64,000 nt of DNA, taken from the NCBI RefSeq assembly GCF_000285595.1, contig NZ_HE611066.1, positions 321,658-385,657 on the forward strand. The letters are read 5' to 3'. A program made the translations under genes and the position numbers. Positions within the stretch are counted from its first letter, which is position 1. The number at the start of each line of letters is the position of its first letter. Positions 39,060-48,313 of this stretch are shown here, piece after piece. The notes under the pieces are model-generated. The model ran no database searches. It saw nothing but the letters and a program-made list of their open reading frames with translations, and had not been told where the DNA came from. The DNA is from Kurthia senegalensis (lineage in GTDB: Bacteria; Bacillota; Bacilli; Bacillales_A; Planococcaceae).

Positions 39060-39129
39060 TGAATTTTCAATATGCATAATCAAAAGCATACGTGCGATGA
39101 ATTAACGTATGAAACTTAATAAACATAAC

Positions 39130-39177
39130 GTTGCATGAATTGTTATACATTATTTAACAATTCATGCAATTTTTTTA
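39130..39177 (+). terminator. Terminator of the 160-residue protein gene
   Basis: TTGCATGAATTGTTA / TAACAATTCATGCAA perfect stem followed by T7. Confidence 0.92.
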
Positions 39178-39265
39178 TTTTTTAAGGCTATTTTTGTTCG
39201 AAATAGGGTACGATAAAGTAGCAACACAATTATTGGATGTCTCACTCGTTTTTTGGCCGCTACAT

Positions 39266-39280
39266 ATGAAAGCGTTTACA
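39266..39280 (+). promoter_or_regulatory. cre site (CcpA) upstream of the leucine/isovalerate operon
   Basis: ATGAAAGCGTTTACA matches the consensus WTGNAANCGNWNNCW at every fixed position. It lies 31 bp before the first start codon, where CcpA would block the polymerase. It implies glucose repression of the operon. Confidence 0.8.
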
Positions 39281-39311
39281 TTTCGCTTTTTATTCGTAAG
39301 GGGGAAAAGAA

Positions 39312-40452
39312 ATGTTTGAATTGACGAACGAGCAACAAATGATTCAAAAATTGGCAAGGGATTTTGCACAGGAGGAACTAGCACCTTTTGCAAGAGAAAG
39401 AGATAAGCATCATGAATTTCCAGAGCAAAATTTCAAGCAAATGGGAGAGCTTGGGTTACTCGGTATTCCATTCCCAGAACAGTACGGAGGTGCAGGAGGC
39501 GATACGTTATCGTTCATTTTGGCTGTAGAGGAAATTGGTAAAGCGTGTGGCGGAACAGGCTTGTCGTATGCAGCGGCGGTTAGTTTAGGCGCTACACCTT
39601 TTTACCATTTCGGTACAGAAGCGCAAAAAGAACAGTATTTAGTGCCCCTCGCACAAGGGAAGACGCTAGGAGCATTCGGGTTAACCGAGCCGAATGCGGG
39701 TTCGGATGCAGGTGGTACGCAGACGACAGCTATTTTAGATGGGGACGAATGGGTGATCAATGGTGAAAAGCAGTGGATTACGAATGCGAGTTTTTCGAAT
39801 CAAGTAGTCGTAACGGCTGTGACGGGTAAAGATGACCGCGGTAAAAAACAAATATCAGCAATCATCGTTCCTGTTGGCACACCGGGTATGACGATTCGAA
39901 CGCCTTATGAAAAATTAGGTGTCCGTGCCTCTAATACGTGTGAAATCGTACTTGAAAATGTACGTGTACCGAGAGATTCTGTGCTCGGAGATGAAAAAAA
40001 AGGATTCCATCAATTTTTAAACACATTAGACGGTGGTCGTATTTCGATTGCGGCATTGTCGGTCGGTATTGCACAGTCGGCCTTTGAAAAAGCACTTGCT
40101 TATTCAAAAGAGCGCACGCAATTCGGACAGCCGCTTTCGAAGCTTCAAGCCATTCAGTTTAAGTTAGCAGATATGGCTATGGAAATTGAATTGGCACGTA
40201 CTTACGTATGGAAAGCCGCTACGCTGAAAGATGCGAATAAACCGTTTAAAAAAGAAGCGGCAATTGCGAAACTTTTTTGCTTCTGAAATGGGTTTCCGCA
40301 CGTGTAATCAAGCGGTGCAAATTCACGGTGGATATGGCTATATGGCAGAGTACGATGTCGAAAGGCACTTACGAGATATTAAATTAATGGAAATTGGCGA
40401 AGGAACATCAGAAATACAACGTGTCGTTATTTCGCGACAACTAGGCTGTTAG
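39312..40452 (+). pseudogene. yngJ: Isovaleryl-CoA-type acyl-CoA dehydrogenase (YngJ-like), single frameshift
   Basis: First gene of the operon; oxidises isovaleryl-CoA or a related acyl-CoA with FAD and passes electrons to ETF. ATG follows AAGGGGG. Motifs include FGLTEPNAGSDAGG, EKQWITNA, YSKERTQFGQPLSKLQA and the C-terminal [20 protein letters not shown] with EGTSEIQR. The frame breaks in T6 at 40273-40278; removing one T joins AIAKLF to [11 protein letters not shown] and gives about 380 residues, the family norm. Likely intact in the organism. Confidence 0.88.
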
Positions 40453-40464
40453 GAGGAGAAAAAT

Positions 40465-40677
40465 ATGACAACAATTTTATCAGAAATGGCAGGAACAATT
40501 TGGAAAGTACTCGTGAAACCAGGGGACCAAGTAGAAGAAGGACAAACGCTTGTCATTATTGAATCGATGAAAATGGAAATTCCTGTAGAGGCCGAAGAAG
40601 CAGGCGTCGTGGCAAAAGTGTTCGTAAATGAAGAAGACTTTGTTGAAGTGGACTTACCGCTCGTTGAAATGGAGTAG
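40465..40677 (+). CDS. yngHB: Biotin carboxyl carrier protein (YngHB-like)
   Basis: 70-residue biotinyl/lipoyl domain. Biotin attaches to Lys36 in ESMKMEIPV. It carries carboxyl groups for the acyl-CoA carboxylase whose beta subunit is encoded four genes later. ATG follows TAGGAGG; 12-bp gap to the gene before and 3 bp to the gene after. Confidence 0.9.
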   Translation: MTTILSEMAGTIWKVLVKPGDQVEEGQTLVIIESMKMEIPVEAEEAGVVAKVFVNEEDFVEVDLPLVEME

Positions 40678-40680
40678 CGT

Positions 40681-41583
40681 ATGAAGCTGCCGACAAAAAT
40701 TCAGATCAATGAAGTAGGACCGCGTGATGGCTTGCAAAATGAACGAGTGATTTTGACGACGGACCAAAAATTATCGATGATTCAGCAGCTGACGGATGCC
40801 GGAGCTACGTACGTCGAAGTAGCAAGTTTCGTACACCCGAAATGGATGCCGCCACTCGCAGACGGTATGGACGTACTAAAACGACTTGATCGGCAACCGG
40901 GCGTGACGTATGCGGCACTCGTTCCGAATATGAAAGGACTCGAACGAGCGATGGAAGTGGATGTTGATGAAGTGAGTGTGTTTTTTTCTGCTTCTGAAGC
41001 GCATAATCAAGCGAATTTAAACCGCTCTATTCAAGAAACGTTACCGATTGTGAAAGAAGTCGTAGAAGAAGCGACTCGTGCAGGTAAAACCGTTCGAGGC
41101 TATTTATCGACGGTCATCTCTTGCCCCTATGCAGGTTATATTGAACCAGCTATTACGAAAAATATACGGAATTTTTATTGGAATGTGGTGTTCGAGAGGT
41201 GTCACTCGGTGAGACGATTGGCGTCGCAACACCGAATCAAGTAGAAGCTTTACTTGATGAACTAATTCCTACGATTCGACCGAATCAATTAGCGATGCAT
41301 TTTCACGACACTTACGGCATGGCCATTGCGAATATTGTTGCTAGTTTTCCATATGGCATCACGACTTTTGATAGTTCTGTCGGGGGTGTTGGCGGTTGTC
41401 CGTATGCTAAAGGGGCGGCAGGAAATGTTTCAACAGAAGATCTCCTTTATTTATGTGAGAAAATGAACATTCATACAGGCATGAACCGAGAAAAAAATCG
41501 TTGATGTGAGCGAATGGTTAGCGATGCAATTACAACGCACACTGCCATCAAAACAATTACAAATTCGGAAAGGAGCAAATTAA
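40681..41583 (+). pseudogene. yngG: Hydroxymethylglutaryl-CoA lyase (YngG-like), two frameshifts
   Basis: Splits HMG-CoA into acetoacetate and acetyl-CoA, the last step of leucine breakdown. Three successive frames give one protein of about 300 residues. Part 1 starts QINEVGPRDGLQNE and carries VEVASFVHPKW. A missing T in T5 (41172-41176) joins FLLECGVREVSLGETIGVAT and AMHFHDTYGMAIANI, with the catalytic Cys region SVGGVGGCPYAKGAAGN. An extra A in A7 (41492-41498) is removed to reach VDVSEWL and the stop at 41581-41583. Every catalytic motif is present, so the gene is probably functional. Confidence 0.87.
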
Positions 41584-42360
41584 ATGACACTCGTTACGTA
41601 TACGGTTGACCAACATATTGCGACAGTCGTTTTGAACAGACAAGAAGCGGCTAATGCATTATCGATTGACTTGCTCCATGAATACATTGAAACATTGCAT
41701 AAAATTGAACAAGATTTGACGATTCGTGTTGTGCTCATTACAGGGGCTGGCGAGCATGTATTTTGTGCAGGCGCAGATTTAAAAGAACGGAAAAAAATGC
41801 CGGAATCGCAAGTAATGGAGACGGTTTCTTTAATCGGAGAAGCGGTCGATATTACAGCGAGGTTGAAGCAACCGACGATTGCCGTTTTAAATGGGAGCGC
41901 ATTCGGTGGCGGCTTGGAATTAGCACTTGCATGTGATTTGCGTGTTGCGAATGCATTTGCACAAGTCGGACTTACCGAAACATCACTCGGGATTATTCCA
42001 GGTGCAGGAGGGACACAACGACTTCCTCGTTTAATTGGAATAGGTCTCGCAAAAGAATTGATTTACACGGCACGCCGTATTTCTGCAGATGAAGCGCATC
42101 GAATTGGTCTCGTAGAACATGTTTTCGCGAAAGAACTTGTACATGAAAAGGCGATGGAATTAGCGAAAGAAATTGCCGGAAATGCGCCGCTTTCTTTACG
42201 CCAAGCGAAACGAGCACTACAGCAAGGGATGCAAGTACCGATTGAAAAAGGACTTGTCATTGAGCGAGAAGCGTATGAAAAGCTACTTTATACGGAAGAT
42301 CGTAAAGAAGGTTTACGTGCATTTGAAGAAAAAAGAAAACCGAACTATGAAGGGAAGTAG
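41584..42360 (+). CDS. yngF: Enoyl-CoA hydratase, methylglutaconyl-CoA hydratase-like (YngF)
   Basis: 258-residue crotonase. Oxyanion-hole segments are CAGADLKERKKM and GSAFGGGLELALACDLR; the catalytic Glu region is LTETSLGIIPGAGGTQRL. In this operon it should hydrate 3-methylglutaconyl-CoA to HMG-CoA. ATG follows AAAGGAG directly after the HMG-CoA lyase stop. Confidence 0.9.
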   Translation: MTLVTYTVDQHIATVVLNRQEAANALSIDLLHEYIETLHKIEQDLTIRVVLITGAGEHVFCAGADLKERKKMPESQVMETVSLIGEAVDITARLKQPTIAVLNGSAFGGGLELALACDLRVANAFAQVGLTETSLGIIPGAGGTQRLPRLIGIGLAKELIYTARRISADEAHRIGLVEHVFAKELVHEKAMELAKEIAGNAPLSLRQAKRALQQGMQVPIEKGLVIEREAYEKLLYTEDRKEGLRAFEEKRKPNYEGK

Positions 42361-42368
42361 GTGTAGAC

Positions 42369-43892
42369 ATGACGTCATTTTACGGAGAAGAGAAAAGTCG
42401 AATTGAGCGTGGCGGGGCAGAACGCTATCACGAAAAAAATAAACAGCAGCATAAATTGTTTGCACGTGAACGCATTGCACAACTTATAGATGAAGATAGC
42501 TTTGTGGAGGACGGTGCATTTGCGAACAATCAAGACCCGACTTTTCCAGCAGACGGGGTCGTGACAGGAATCGGTAAAATTGATGGGCGTCCGGTTTGTA
42601 TTATCGCCAACGACTCGACTGTTAAAGCAGGTTCATGGGGGAAGCGAACCGTTGAAAAGATGATTCGTACGCAAGAGCAAGCGATTCAATTAAAGTTACC
42701 TATTTTTTATTTAGTAGATTCTGCAGGTGCGCGAATTACAGACCAATTAGAAATGTTCCCGGGTCGCCGCGGAGCAGGACGAATTTTCCACAATCAAATT
42801 AAACTTTCTGGTGTCGTACCACAAATTTGTGTTCTTTTCGGCCCATCTGCTGCAGGTGGCGCGTACATTCCCGCTTTTTGTGACATCGTGATTATGGTGG
42901 AAGGCAATGCATCGATGTACTTAGGATCGCCGCGAATGGCTGAAAAAGTCATCGGAGAGAAAGTAGATTTAGAAACGATGGGCGGTGCAAAAATGCATTG
43001 TTCCGTTTCAGGTTGTGGAGACGTACTTGCGAAAACAGAAGAAGAAGCGTTACTCGCAGCAAAAAATTATTTCCGCTTCATGCCAGACAATCATTTAAGG
43101 CTACCGCCACTTGAGTTTGTAAAAAATCCGTTGCATTCTAATGAAACGAATGAACAACTCATTCCAAAAAACCAAAATGCCGCATTCAATATGATGAAGC
43201 TCATTGAAAACATTGTCGATGAGCAGTCTATTTTTGAAATCAAAAAATTATTTGCAAAAGAATTAATTACCGTACTTGCCCGAATAGATGGTCATGCGGT
43301 CGGCATTATTGCGAATCAACCGAAAGCAAAAGGTGGCGTCTTATTCCCGGATTCGGCAGATAAGGCAGCGAAGTTCATTCACTTATGTGATGCATTCCAT
43401 ATTCCACTTTTATTTTTATCGGACGTACCGGGCTTTATGATTGGAACACAAGTTGAAAAAGCAGGCATTATTCGTCATGGTGCGAAAATGTTATTTTCAA
43501 TGAGTGAAGCGACCGTACCGAAAATTTCAGTCATCGTACGTAAAGCATACGGTGCAGGTTTATACGCAATGGCAGGACCAGCATTCGAACCAGACGCTTG
43601 TATTGCGTTAACGACTGCACAAATTGCTGTCATGGGTCCTGAAGCAGCTGTGAATGCTGTATATGCGAATAAAATTGAAGCATTGCCAGAAGAAGAACGT
43701 CAAGCTTATATCGAAGAGAAACGTGTAGCGTACCAAGAGGAAATTGACTTGTATAAATTAGCTTCTGAGCTCGTTATTGACGATATTATTGAACCGAATG
43801 CACTGCGAGAAACGCTCATTAAACGCTTTGATTTCTATCGCAATCATTATGTCATTCAATCTACGAAAAAACACGGTGTTTATCCGGTTTAA
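42369..43892 (+). CDS. yngE: Acyl-CoA carboxylase carboxyltransferase subunit, methylcrotonyl-CoA type (YngE)
   Basis: 507 residues with N- and C-terminal crotonase-like carboxyltransferase domains: VTGIGKIDGRPVCIIANDST, then YLVDSAGARI and FGPSAAGGAYIPA, and later LFLSDVPGFMIGTQVE and RKAYGAGLYAMAGPAFEPD. It transfers CO2 from biotin to the acyl-CoA, most likely methylcrotonyl-CoA by operon context. Last gene, 9 bp after the hydratase, then a terminator. The biotin carboxylase partner is not encoded here. Confidence 0.92.
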   Translation: MTSFYGEEKSRIERGGAERYHEKNKQQHKLFARERIAQLIDEDSFVEDGAFANNQDPTFPADGVVTGIGKIDGRPVCIIANDSTVKAGSWGKRTVEKMIRTQEQAIQLKLPIFYLVDSAGARITDQLEMFPGRRGAGRIFHNQIKLSGVVPQICVLFGPSAAGGAYIPAFCDIVIMVEGNASMYLGSPRMAEKVIGEKVDLETMGGAKMHCSVSGCGDVLAKTEEEALLAAKNYFRFMPDNHLRLPPLEFVKNPLHSNETNEQLIPKNQNAAFNMMKLIENIVDEQSIFEIKKLFAKELITVLARIDGHAVGIIANQPKAKGGVLFPDSADKAAKFIHLCDAFHIPLLFLSDVPGFMIGTQVEKAGIIRHGAKMLFSMSEATVPKISVIVRKAYGAGLYAMAGPAFEPDACIALTTAQIAVMGPEAAVNAVYANKIEALPEEERQAYIEEKRVAYQEEIDLYKLASELVIDDIIEPNALRETLIKRFDFYRNHYVIQSTKKHGVYPV

Positions 43893-43894
43893 AC

Positions 43895-43927
43895 GAAAAA
43901 ACCTTCCTATTATGGAAGGTTTTTTTA
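43895..43927 (+). terminator. Terminator of the leucine/isovalerate operon
   Basis: AAAAAACCTTCC/GGAAGGTTTTTT with a 6-nt loop and T7. Confidence 0.93.
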
Positions 43928-43939
43928 CGTCTGAAATGT

Positions 43940-44212
43940 TTAGGAATCTTTATGCGCAAAATATCTTTTTTGAGAGTGAAATTGTAGTAAGTCTTCTTTA
44001 GAAGGTGCTTCTTGTAAATCTTTTTGTAATTGTAATTTTAGTTTTTCTGTTTCAATTACGTAATTGTCATATTTTAATTGTTCGAGTTTAACTTGTTCTT
44101 GTAACAGTTCAATGTCATATTTTTTCGAGCGTTCTTTACTTTTAATCCATTTTCCGATAAGGTCAGCAATCGAGCCGATCGCAACGATTAGTACGAGCGC
44201 AATCCAAAACAT
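43940..44212 (-). CDS. Small membrane-anchored coiled-coil protein, 90 aa
   Basis: Start set at ATG 44212 after GAGGAG. One N-terminal helix (MFWIALVLIVAIGSIADLIG), then a charged coiled coil (KYDIELLQEQVKLEQLKYDN). The layout matches small PspB-like membrane proteins of Firmicutes, but no family is certain. Confidence 0.7.
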   Translation of the reverse strand: MFWIALVLIVAIGSIADLIGKWIKSKERSKKYDIELLQEQVKLEQLKYDNYVIETEKLKLQLQKDLQEAPSKEDLLQFHSQKRYFAHKDS

Positions 44213-44296
44213 TGTCTCACTCCTCATTTTTCTTTTAGTCATTATACGAATGAACGATTAAAAAGTTTCAATTTTGTGAATATTATTCGGATAAGG

Positions 44297-44322
44297 GGTT
44301 ATTTTTACGCGTAATGAGGTAT
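44297..44322 (+). promoter_or_regulatory. Possible sigma-B-like promoter
   Basis: GGTTAT, 14-bp spacer, AGGTAT resembles the sigma-B pattern GTTTAA-N13/14-GGGTAT, 40 bp before a YtxH-like gene. Match is partial. Confidence 0.3.
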
Positions 44323-44360
44323 ATACATAACTATATTGTAAAAAATGGAGGAGATTCTAC

Positions 44361-44642
44361 ATGGCAAAAAAGAATAATTACTTATTAGCAGCAGCAATTG
44401 CGGGTGCCGCTGCGTATTTACGCAAGCCAGAAAATCGTGAAAAAGCATGGTCGACTTTCAATGATGTGAAAGGGAAAGTAACAGACCTTGTAGCAGATAA
44501 GAAACAACAATTTACGAGTGCATCACCTTCTGAAAAAGAAGCGGAAGAAACGATTTCTCCTACTTCAAATGAATCGACAACGTTAAATGCTGAACAAAAA
44601 CCAGAGCATGATGTAGAAGGTGGCATCGTGAAAGAATCGTAA
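44361..44642 (+). CDS. YtxH-like small stress-type protein, 93 aa
   Basis: MAKKNNYLLAAAIAGAAAYL start: a short membrane-seeking helix, then a helical charged segment (RKPENREKAWSTFNDVKGKV) and a disordered Ser/Glu-rich tail. Resembles YtxH-type general stress proteins in layout. ATG follows TGGAGGA. Confidence 0.65.
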   Translation: MAKKNNYLLAAAIAGAAAYLRKPENREKAWSTFNDVKGKVTDLVADKKQQFTSASPSEKEAEETISPTSNESTTLNAEQKPEHDVEGGIVKES

Positions 44643-44644
44643 TA

Positions 44645-44683
44645 AAAAAGCCTCAAAATCATATGATTTTGAGGCTTTTTTTT
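44645..44683. terminator. Bidirectional terminator
   Basis: AAAAGCCTCAAAATCAT/ATGATTTTGAGGCTTTT perfect stem with A/T runs on both sides, between convergent genes. Confidence 0.93.
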
Positions 44684-44693
44684 ATCGTCCTAT

Positions 44694-45298
44694 TTATTTG
44701 CCAAAAGCTAAATAAGGGAAGAAGCCTTCTAAGAAGCGTTCTGTAGCAGGCATAAAATATGAACCAAAGTGATAATCGGGATCTAATGTCGTCACGATCC
44801 AACGACCCCCATTTTCTACTTTTTCTTCGTACATGAATGCTGCTCCATCTTCAGATGCTACGAGAATTTCGGCATTTTCTGATGGCCAAAATACGCCGTG
44901 TTGATGCCATGTGCAGTCTGCTAATGTTAAATAGTTTTTGAAAAGAGGGTGTTCAGGAGCTGCTAATACTAAACCGCTCTTCGCATCTTTTTCTAACCAC
45001 CACCAGAAGTTTGTTTCACGTTGTTCCCAATTTTGATTCGGAATCCATTCCCATGGTTGAGGTCCGAATGCAACGACTGTACCACCATTATTTGCGAATT
45101 GACGAATCTTCAATGCACTTTTAATAAGCAGGTCGCCGTTTAATTGTGAAGGTACGATTAATACGTCCAAATCAGATAAATCTGTATTTAAAAATTCAGG
45201 ATGGTAAATTAATTTTTCAATGTATTGATTAAATTTTGGTTCGTGGAATGTGCGATAATGTGCTTCATTTCCAGAATAAATAACACCAATTTTTTCAT
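44694..45298 (-). pseudogene. GATase1-like protein 2 of the Fur-controlled pair, start-proximal frameshift
   Basis: ATG 45298 (MKK) meets a frame break in the A6 run at 45290-45295 (coding strand). One extra A continues IGVIYSGNEAHYRTFHEPKF and LIYHPEFLNTDLSDLDVLIV, joining the long frame ending at 44694. About 201 residues. The pattern of a Rossmann-like strand (LDVLIVPSQLNG), NNGGTVVAFGPQPWEWIP and a later HGVFWP loop suggests a class I glutamine-amidotransferase/ThuA-like fold, without an obvious Cys nucleophile. It starts one base after the upstream gene ends, so the two are coupled. It shares layout with its neighbour and may be a paralogue. Function unknown; iron-linked by its promoter. 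Confidence 0.6.
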
Positions 45299-45299
45299 G

Positions 45300-45923
45300 T
45301 TAGTTTTTCTCCTTTAGTTGTTTGATTTCATTTTGAAACCAAGCAAGTAATTGAGGGCGGATACGATCCGTCGTTTTGTTTTGTCCGGCATAACCTAAAA
45401 GTGGACGTCCTGCATGTACGAGAAGTGTTCCATTTGTCGAATGACGGTCAACATATGTTACGACATGACCGCTCTTAAATGTTAAGTGAACTTCTGCTTC
45501 TTCATCTACGTGGTAGTAACCGCGAGCAAAGAACCCAGCAACACCTTTGTTAATTGTCATATCTTCTGTTTCAACACCTTCGAAAATGGGTGTTTCATTT
45601 TGTGGATACACGTTGTAATCCGTATAGTGTTGAATACGTTCCGGCATGAATAGGGAAACGTTCGGTAAAAATGGACGGAATAAATGACCGTAGAAGGCAA
45701 TGATTTTTTTGTCGTTTAAAAATGTTTCAAAAATATCTTTATGTGCCATTAAATGTTCTTGGTCAACGAAATTTGGAATTAATAATATGTCGATATTGCT
45801 TAAATCAGTTGATTGGATTTCATATTGTGGAATTACTTGGACAGTTAAGTCTTGTCCTTTTTGCATTTGGCCATTTGCGCCGAATGCATGTCCAGGGTCA
45901 ATACGTGCAATTGTAAAATTCAT
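45300..45923 (-). CDS. GATase1-like protein 1 of the Fur-controlled pair
   Basis: 207 residues, start ATG 45923 after AAGGAG (upstream in-frame starts overlap the Fur box). Soluble. The segment STDLSNIDILLIPNFVDQEH then NDKKIIAFYGHLFRPFLPNV fits a class I glutamine-amidotransferase-like fold; the rest includes AGFFARGYYHVDEEAEVHLT and HAGRPLLGYAGQN. No catalytic Cys is placed as in true amidotransferases. It is the first gene of a two-gene unit divergent from the iron-uptake operon. A role in iron or siderophore handling is inferred only from this position. Confidence 0.6.
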   Translation of the reverse strand: MNFTIARIDPGHAFGANGQMQKGQDLTVQVIPQYEIQSTDLSNIDILLIPNFVDQEHLMAHKDIFETFLNDKKIIAFYGHLFRPFLPNVSLFMPERIQHYTDYNVYPQNETPIFEGVETEDMTINKGVAGFFARGYYHVDEEAEVHLTFKSGHVVTYVDRHSTNGTLLVHAGRPLLGYAGQNKTTDRIRPQLLAWFQNEIKQLKEKN

Positions 45924-45940
45924 ATACGTAACGCTCCTTT

Positions 45941-45999
45941 TGATTCTCATTCTCAGACAAATAATACGCTTTTTCGACATTTTAAACGATAATCATCTT
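45941..45999 (-). promoter_or_regulatory. Fur boxes upstream of the GATase1-like pair
   Basis: TGATTCTCATTCTCA (45941-45955) resembles the Fur 7-1-7 motif TGATAAT-N-ATTATCA (11 of 14 positions). A second part-match GATAATCATC lies at 45989-45998. Confidence 0.6.
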
Positions 46000-46058
46000 C
46001 AATTAGACATAAATTTTGTTAAAAAAGAAACAATTTCGTGTCTTTTCGACAAAATATG

Positions 46059-46087
46059 TTGTTACTGAAAATCATTATCAGTATCAT
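46059..46087 (+). promoter_or_regulatory. Fur-controlled promoter of the iron-uptake operon
   Basis: TTGTTA (46059-46064), 17-bp spacer, TATCAT (46082-46087). The spacer holds TGAAAATCATTATCA, a match to the Fur motif TGATAAT-N-ATTATCA with one difference. Iron-loaded Fur would block it. Confidence 0.85.
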
Positions 46088-46158
46088 GAAAGGTAGTTAA
46101 TATAAAATTTATGAATGTTCTCTAATAAGAATAGAAGCAACTTGGAAGGAAGTTATAT

Positions 46159-47298
46159 ATGAAGAAGAAATATGGTTTCTTAGCAGCGGCAATGCTAACA
46201 ACCGGGTTACTTGCAGCATGTGGTAATGACGATGCCTCAAAATCAAGTAATTCAGGCGACAAACAAACAACAACTGAAGAAAAAATTGTACAAGATCAAT
46301 TAGGTCGTGACGTCACAATTCCAAATGATCCAGAACGTGTTGTAGTAGGTGGGATTTTACCTTACTTCTCAACTTGGTTCGTAGCAACGAACTCAACGAA
46401 GGAAATTGTCGGTATGCACCCGAACTCATACAACGCAGCTTCTAACTCAATGCTTGCTAAAATGTCACCGGACGTTTTAAAAGCATCAACAGACTTCATT
46501 CAAAATGGGGAAGTAAATGTTGAGGAATTAATGAAAGTAGATCCTCAAGTTTATTTTGAAATTGCCAATGATACGAAATCAATTGAAAAATTAGATGAGG
46601 CGGGTATTAATACGATGGCACTTCAAACAGTTGAAGTAGCAGATGCAAACCCAGTCAAAACATTTAATAGCTGGTTAAAACTAACAGCAGAAATTAAAGG
46701 CGGAGACGCAACAGACCGCGCTGATAAATACATTGATAACGTAAACAGCGTACAAAAAGATATCGATGCAAAATTAAAAGATGTTAAAGACGAAGAAAAA
46801 CCACGCGTGTTAGTACTACACCAACATAGTGATAAATCAATCGTCGTTGCGGGTCAAAACCTTTGGGGCGAATATTGGGTCAATGCAACAGGCGGTAATG
46901 ATATCGTTTCTGCTGACGGCGTTCAAGGTCAAAAAGAAGTAAATATGGAACAAATTTATAAATGGAACCCAGACATTATCTACATTACAAACTTCACTGA
47001 AACACAACCAGAAGACTTAATCGGTAACAAAGTAAGCGGTCAAGACTGGAGCGAAGTGAAAGCCGTTCAAGATAAGAAAGTTTATAAAATTCCACTAGGT
47101 ATTTACCGTTGGTTCCCACCATCAGGCGATTCTCCATTAATGCTTAAATGGATGGCGAGCCACAACCAACCAGCATTATTTGATTATGATATGAATAAAG
47201 AAATTAAATCTTATTATAAAGATTTCTACAACTTTGATGTAACAGATGACGAAGTTGAAACAATCTTACACCCATCTTCTGACGCAGCAAAACAATAG
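46159..47298 (+). CDS. Iron-type ABC transporter substrate-binding lipoprotein
   Basis: 379 residues. Lipoprotein signal ends LLAACGN (acylated Cys21). Two-lobed FepB/BtuF-type fold with a long linking helix: DPERVVVGGILPYFSTWFVA start, IVVAGQNLWGEYWVN and WNPDIIYITNF. It binds a siderophore, haem or cobalamin; the Fur promoter favours an iron compound. ATG follows GGAAGGAAG. First gene of a three-gene operon. Confidence 0.9.
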   Translation: MKKKYGFLAAAMLTTGLLAACGNDDASKSSNSGDKQTTTEEKIVQDQLGRDVTIPNDPERVVVGGILPYFSTWFVATNSTKEIVGMHPNSYNAASNSMLAKMSPDVLKASTDFIQNGEVNVEELMKVDPQVYFEIANDTKSIEKLDEAGINTMALQTVEVADANPVKTFNSWLKLTAEIKGGDATDRADKYIDNVNSVQKDIDAKLKDVKDEEKPRVLVLHQHSDKSIVVAGQNLWGEYWVNATGGNDIVSADGVQGQKEVNMEQIYKWNPDIIYITNFTETQPEDLIGNKVSGQDWSEVKAVQDKKVYKIPLGIYRWFPPSGDSPLMLKWMASHNQPALFDYDMNKEIKSYYKDFYNFDVTDDEVETILHPSSDAAKQ

Positions 47299-47311
47299 GA
47301 GTGTCGACACA

Positions 47312-48313
47312 ATGAAAAAATGGCAAATTGCCTTAATGTGGCTACTACCAATCGTAGTAGCCATTGTGTCGTTAGGAATCGGACGATTTTACGTAGATCC
47401 TTATACAATCGTCAAAATTTTAACGTCACAAGTATTCCCAATCGATCAAACGTGGACGAATATGGAAGAAACGGTCGTTATGAACGTTCGCTTTCCACGA
47501 ATTATTTTAGCGTTATTAATTGGTGGCGGTCTTGCGATGGCAGGTGCTAGTTTCCAAGGCATGTTCGGAAATCCGCTCGTATCACCCGATATTTTAGGTG
47601 TCTCTGCAGGTGCGGGTTTCGGTGCATCAATCGGTATTTTATTTTTTGGTCAAGGCATTGAAGCACAATTAATTGCGCTCGTATTCGGGTTACTCGCTAT
47701 TTTATTTACTTTCTTTGTTGCAGGTAATAAAAAGAGTGCCGCTGTTTTTATGTTCGTACTCGCCGGGGTGATTACGTCTGCTTTATTTAATGCGCTTATT
47801 TCGTTAACGAAATTTGTTGCAGACCCAGAAGAAAAATTACCAGCGATTACGTACTGGTTAATGGGAAGTCTCGGTACAGCAACGTACCGAGATTTATACA
47901 TTGCAGGTCCGATTATTTTATGCGGTATGTTCGTTCTTTATTTACTACGCTGGCGTTTAAACTTATTAACGTTACCTGAGGATGAAGCGAAGTCAATGGG
48001 GATTCCTGTAACAGCATTGAAATGGGCTGTTATTGCTGGTTCGACAGTTATTACAGCGGCAACAGTTGCTGCTGCAGGGATTGTCGGCTGGGTTGGCTTA
48101 ATCATTCCACACGTTGCGCGTATGTTTGTCGGTAATAATAACCAATACGTTTTACCCGTTTCTTTAGCAATCGGAAGTATGTATTTATTATTAATTGACG
48201 ATTTAGCACGTAGTTTAACAGCTACAGAAATTCCGTTGTCGATTTTAACAGCTATTATTGGTGCGCCATTCTTCGCTGTTTTATTACGTAAAATGGGAGG
48301 TCGTTGGTCATGA
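47312..48313 (+). CDS. FecCD-family iron ABC permease
   Basis: 333 residues, about ten membrane helices. Family motifs: RFPRIILALLIGGGLAMAGA, GNPLVSPDILGVSAGAGFGA, GIVGWVGLIIPHVARMF. Only one permease gene is present, so it probably works as a homodimer. Start ATG 47312 after TAGGAGT. Its stop overlaps the ATPase start (ATGA). Confidence 0.93.
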   Translation: MKKWQIALMWLLPIVVAIVSLGIGRFYVDPYTIVKILTSQVFPIDQTWTNMEETVVMNVRFPRIILALLIGGGLAMAGASFQGMFGNPLVSPDILGVSAGAGFGASIGILFFGQGIEAQLIALVFGLLAILFTFFVAGNKKSAAVFMFVLAGVITSALFNALISLTKFVADPEEKLPAITYWLMGSLGTATYRDLYIAGPIILCGMFVLYLLRWRLNLLTLPEDEAKSMGIPVTALKWAVIAGSTVITAATVAAAGIVGWVGLIIPHVARMFVGNNNQYVLPVSLAIGSMYLLLIDDLARSLTATEIPLSILTAIIGAPFFAVLLRKMGGRWS

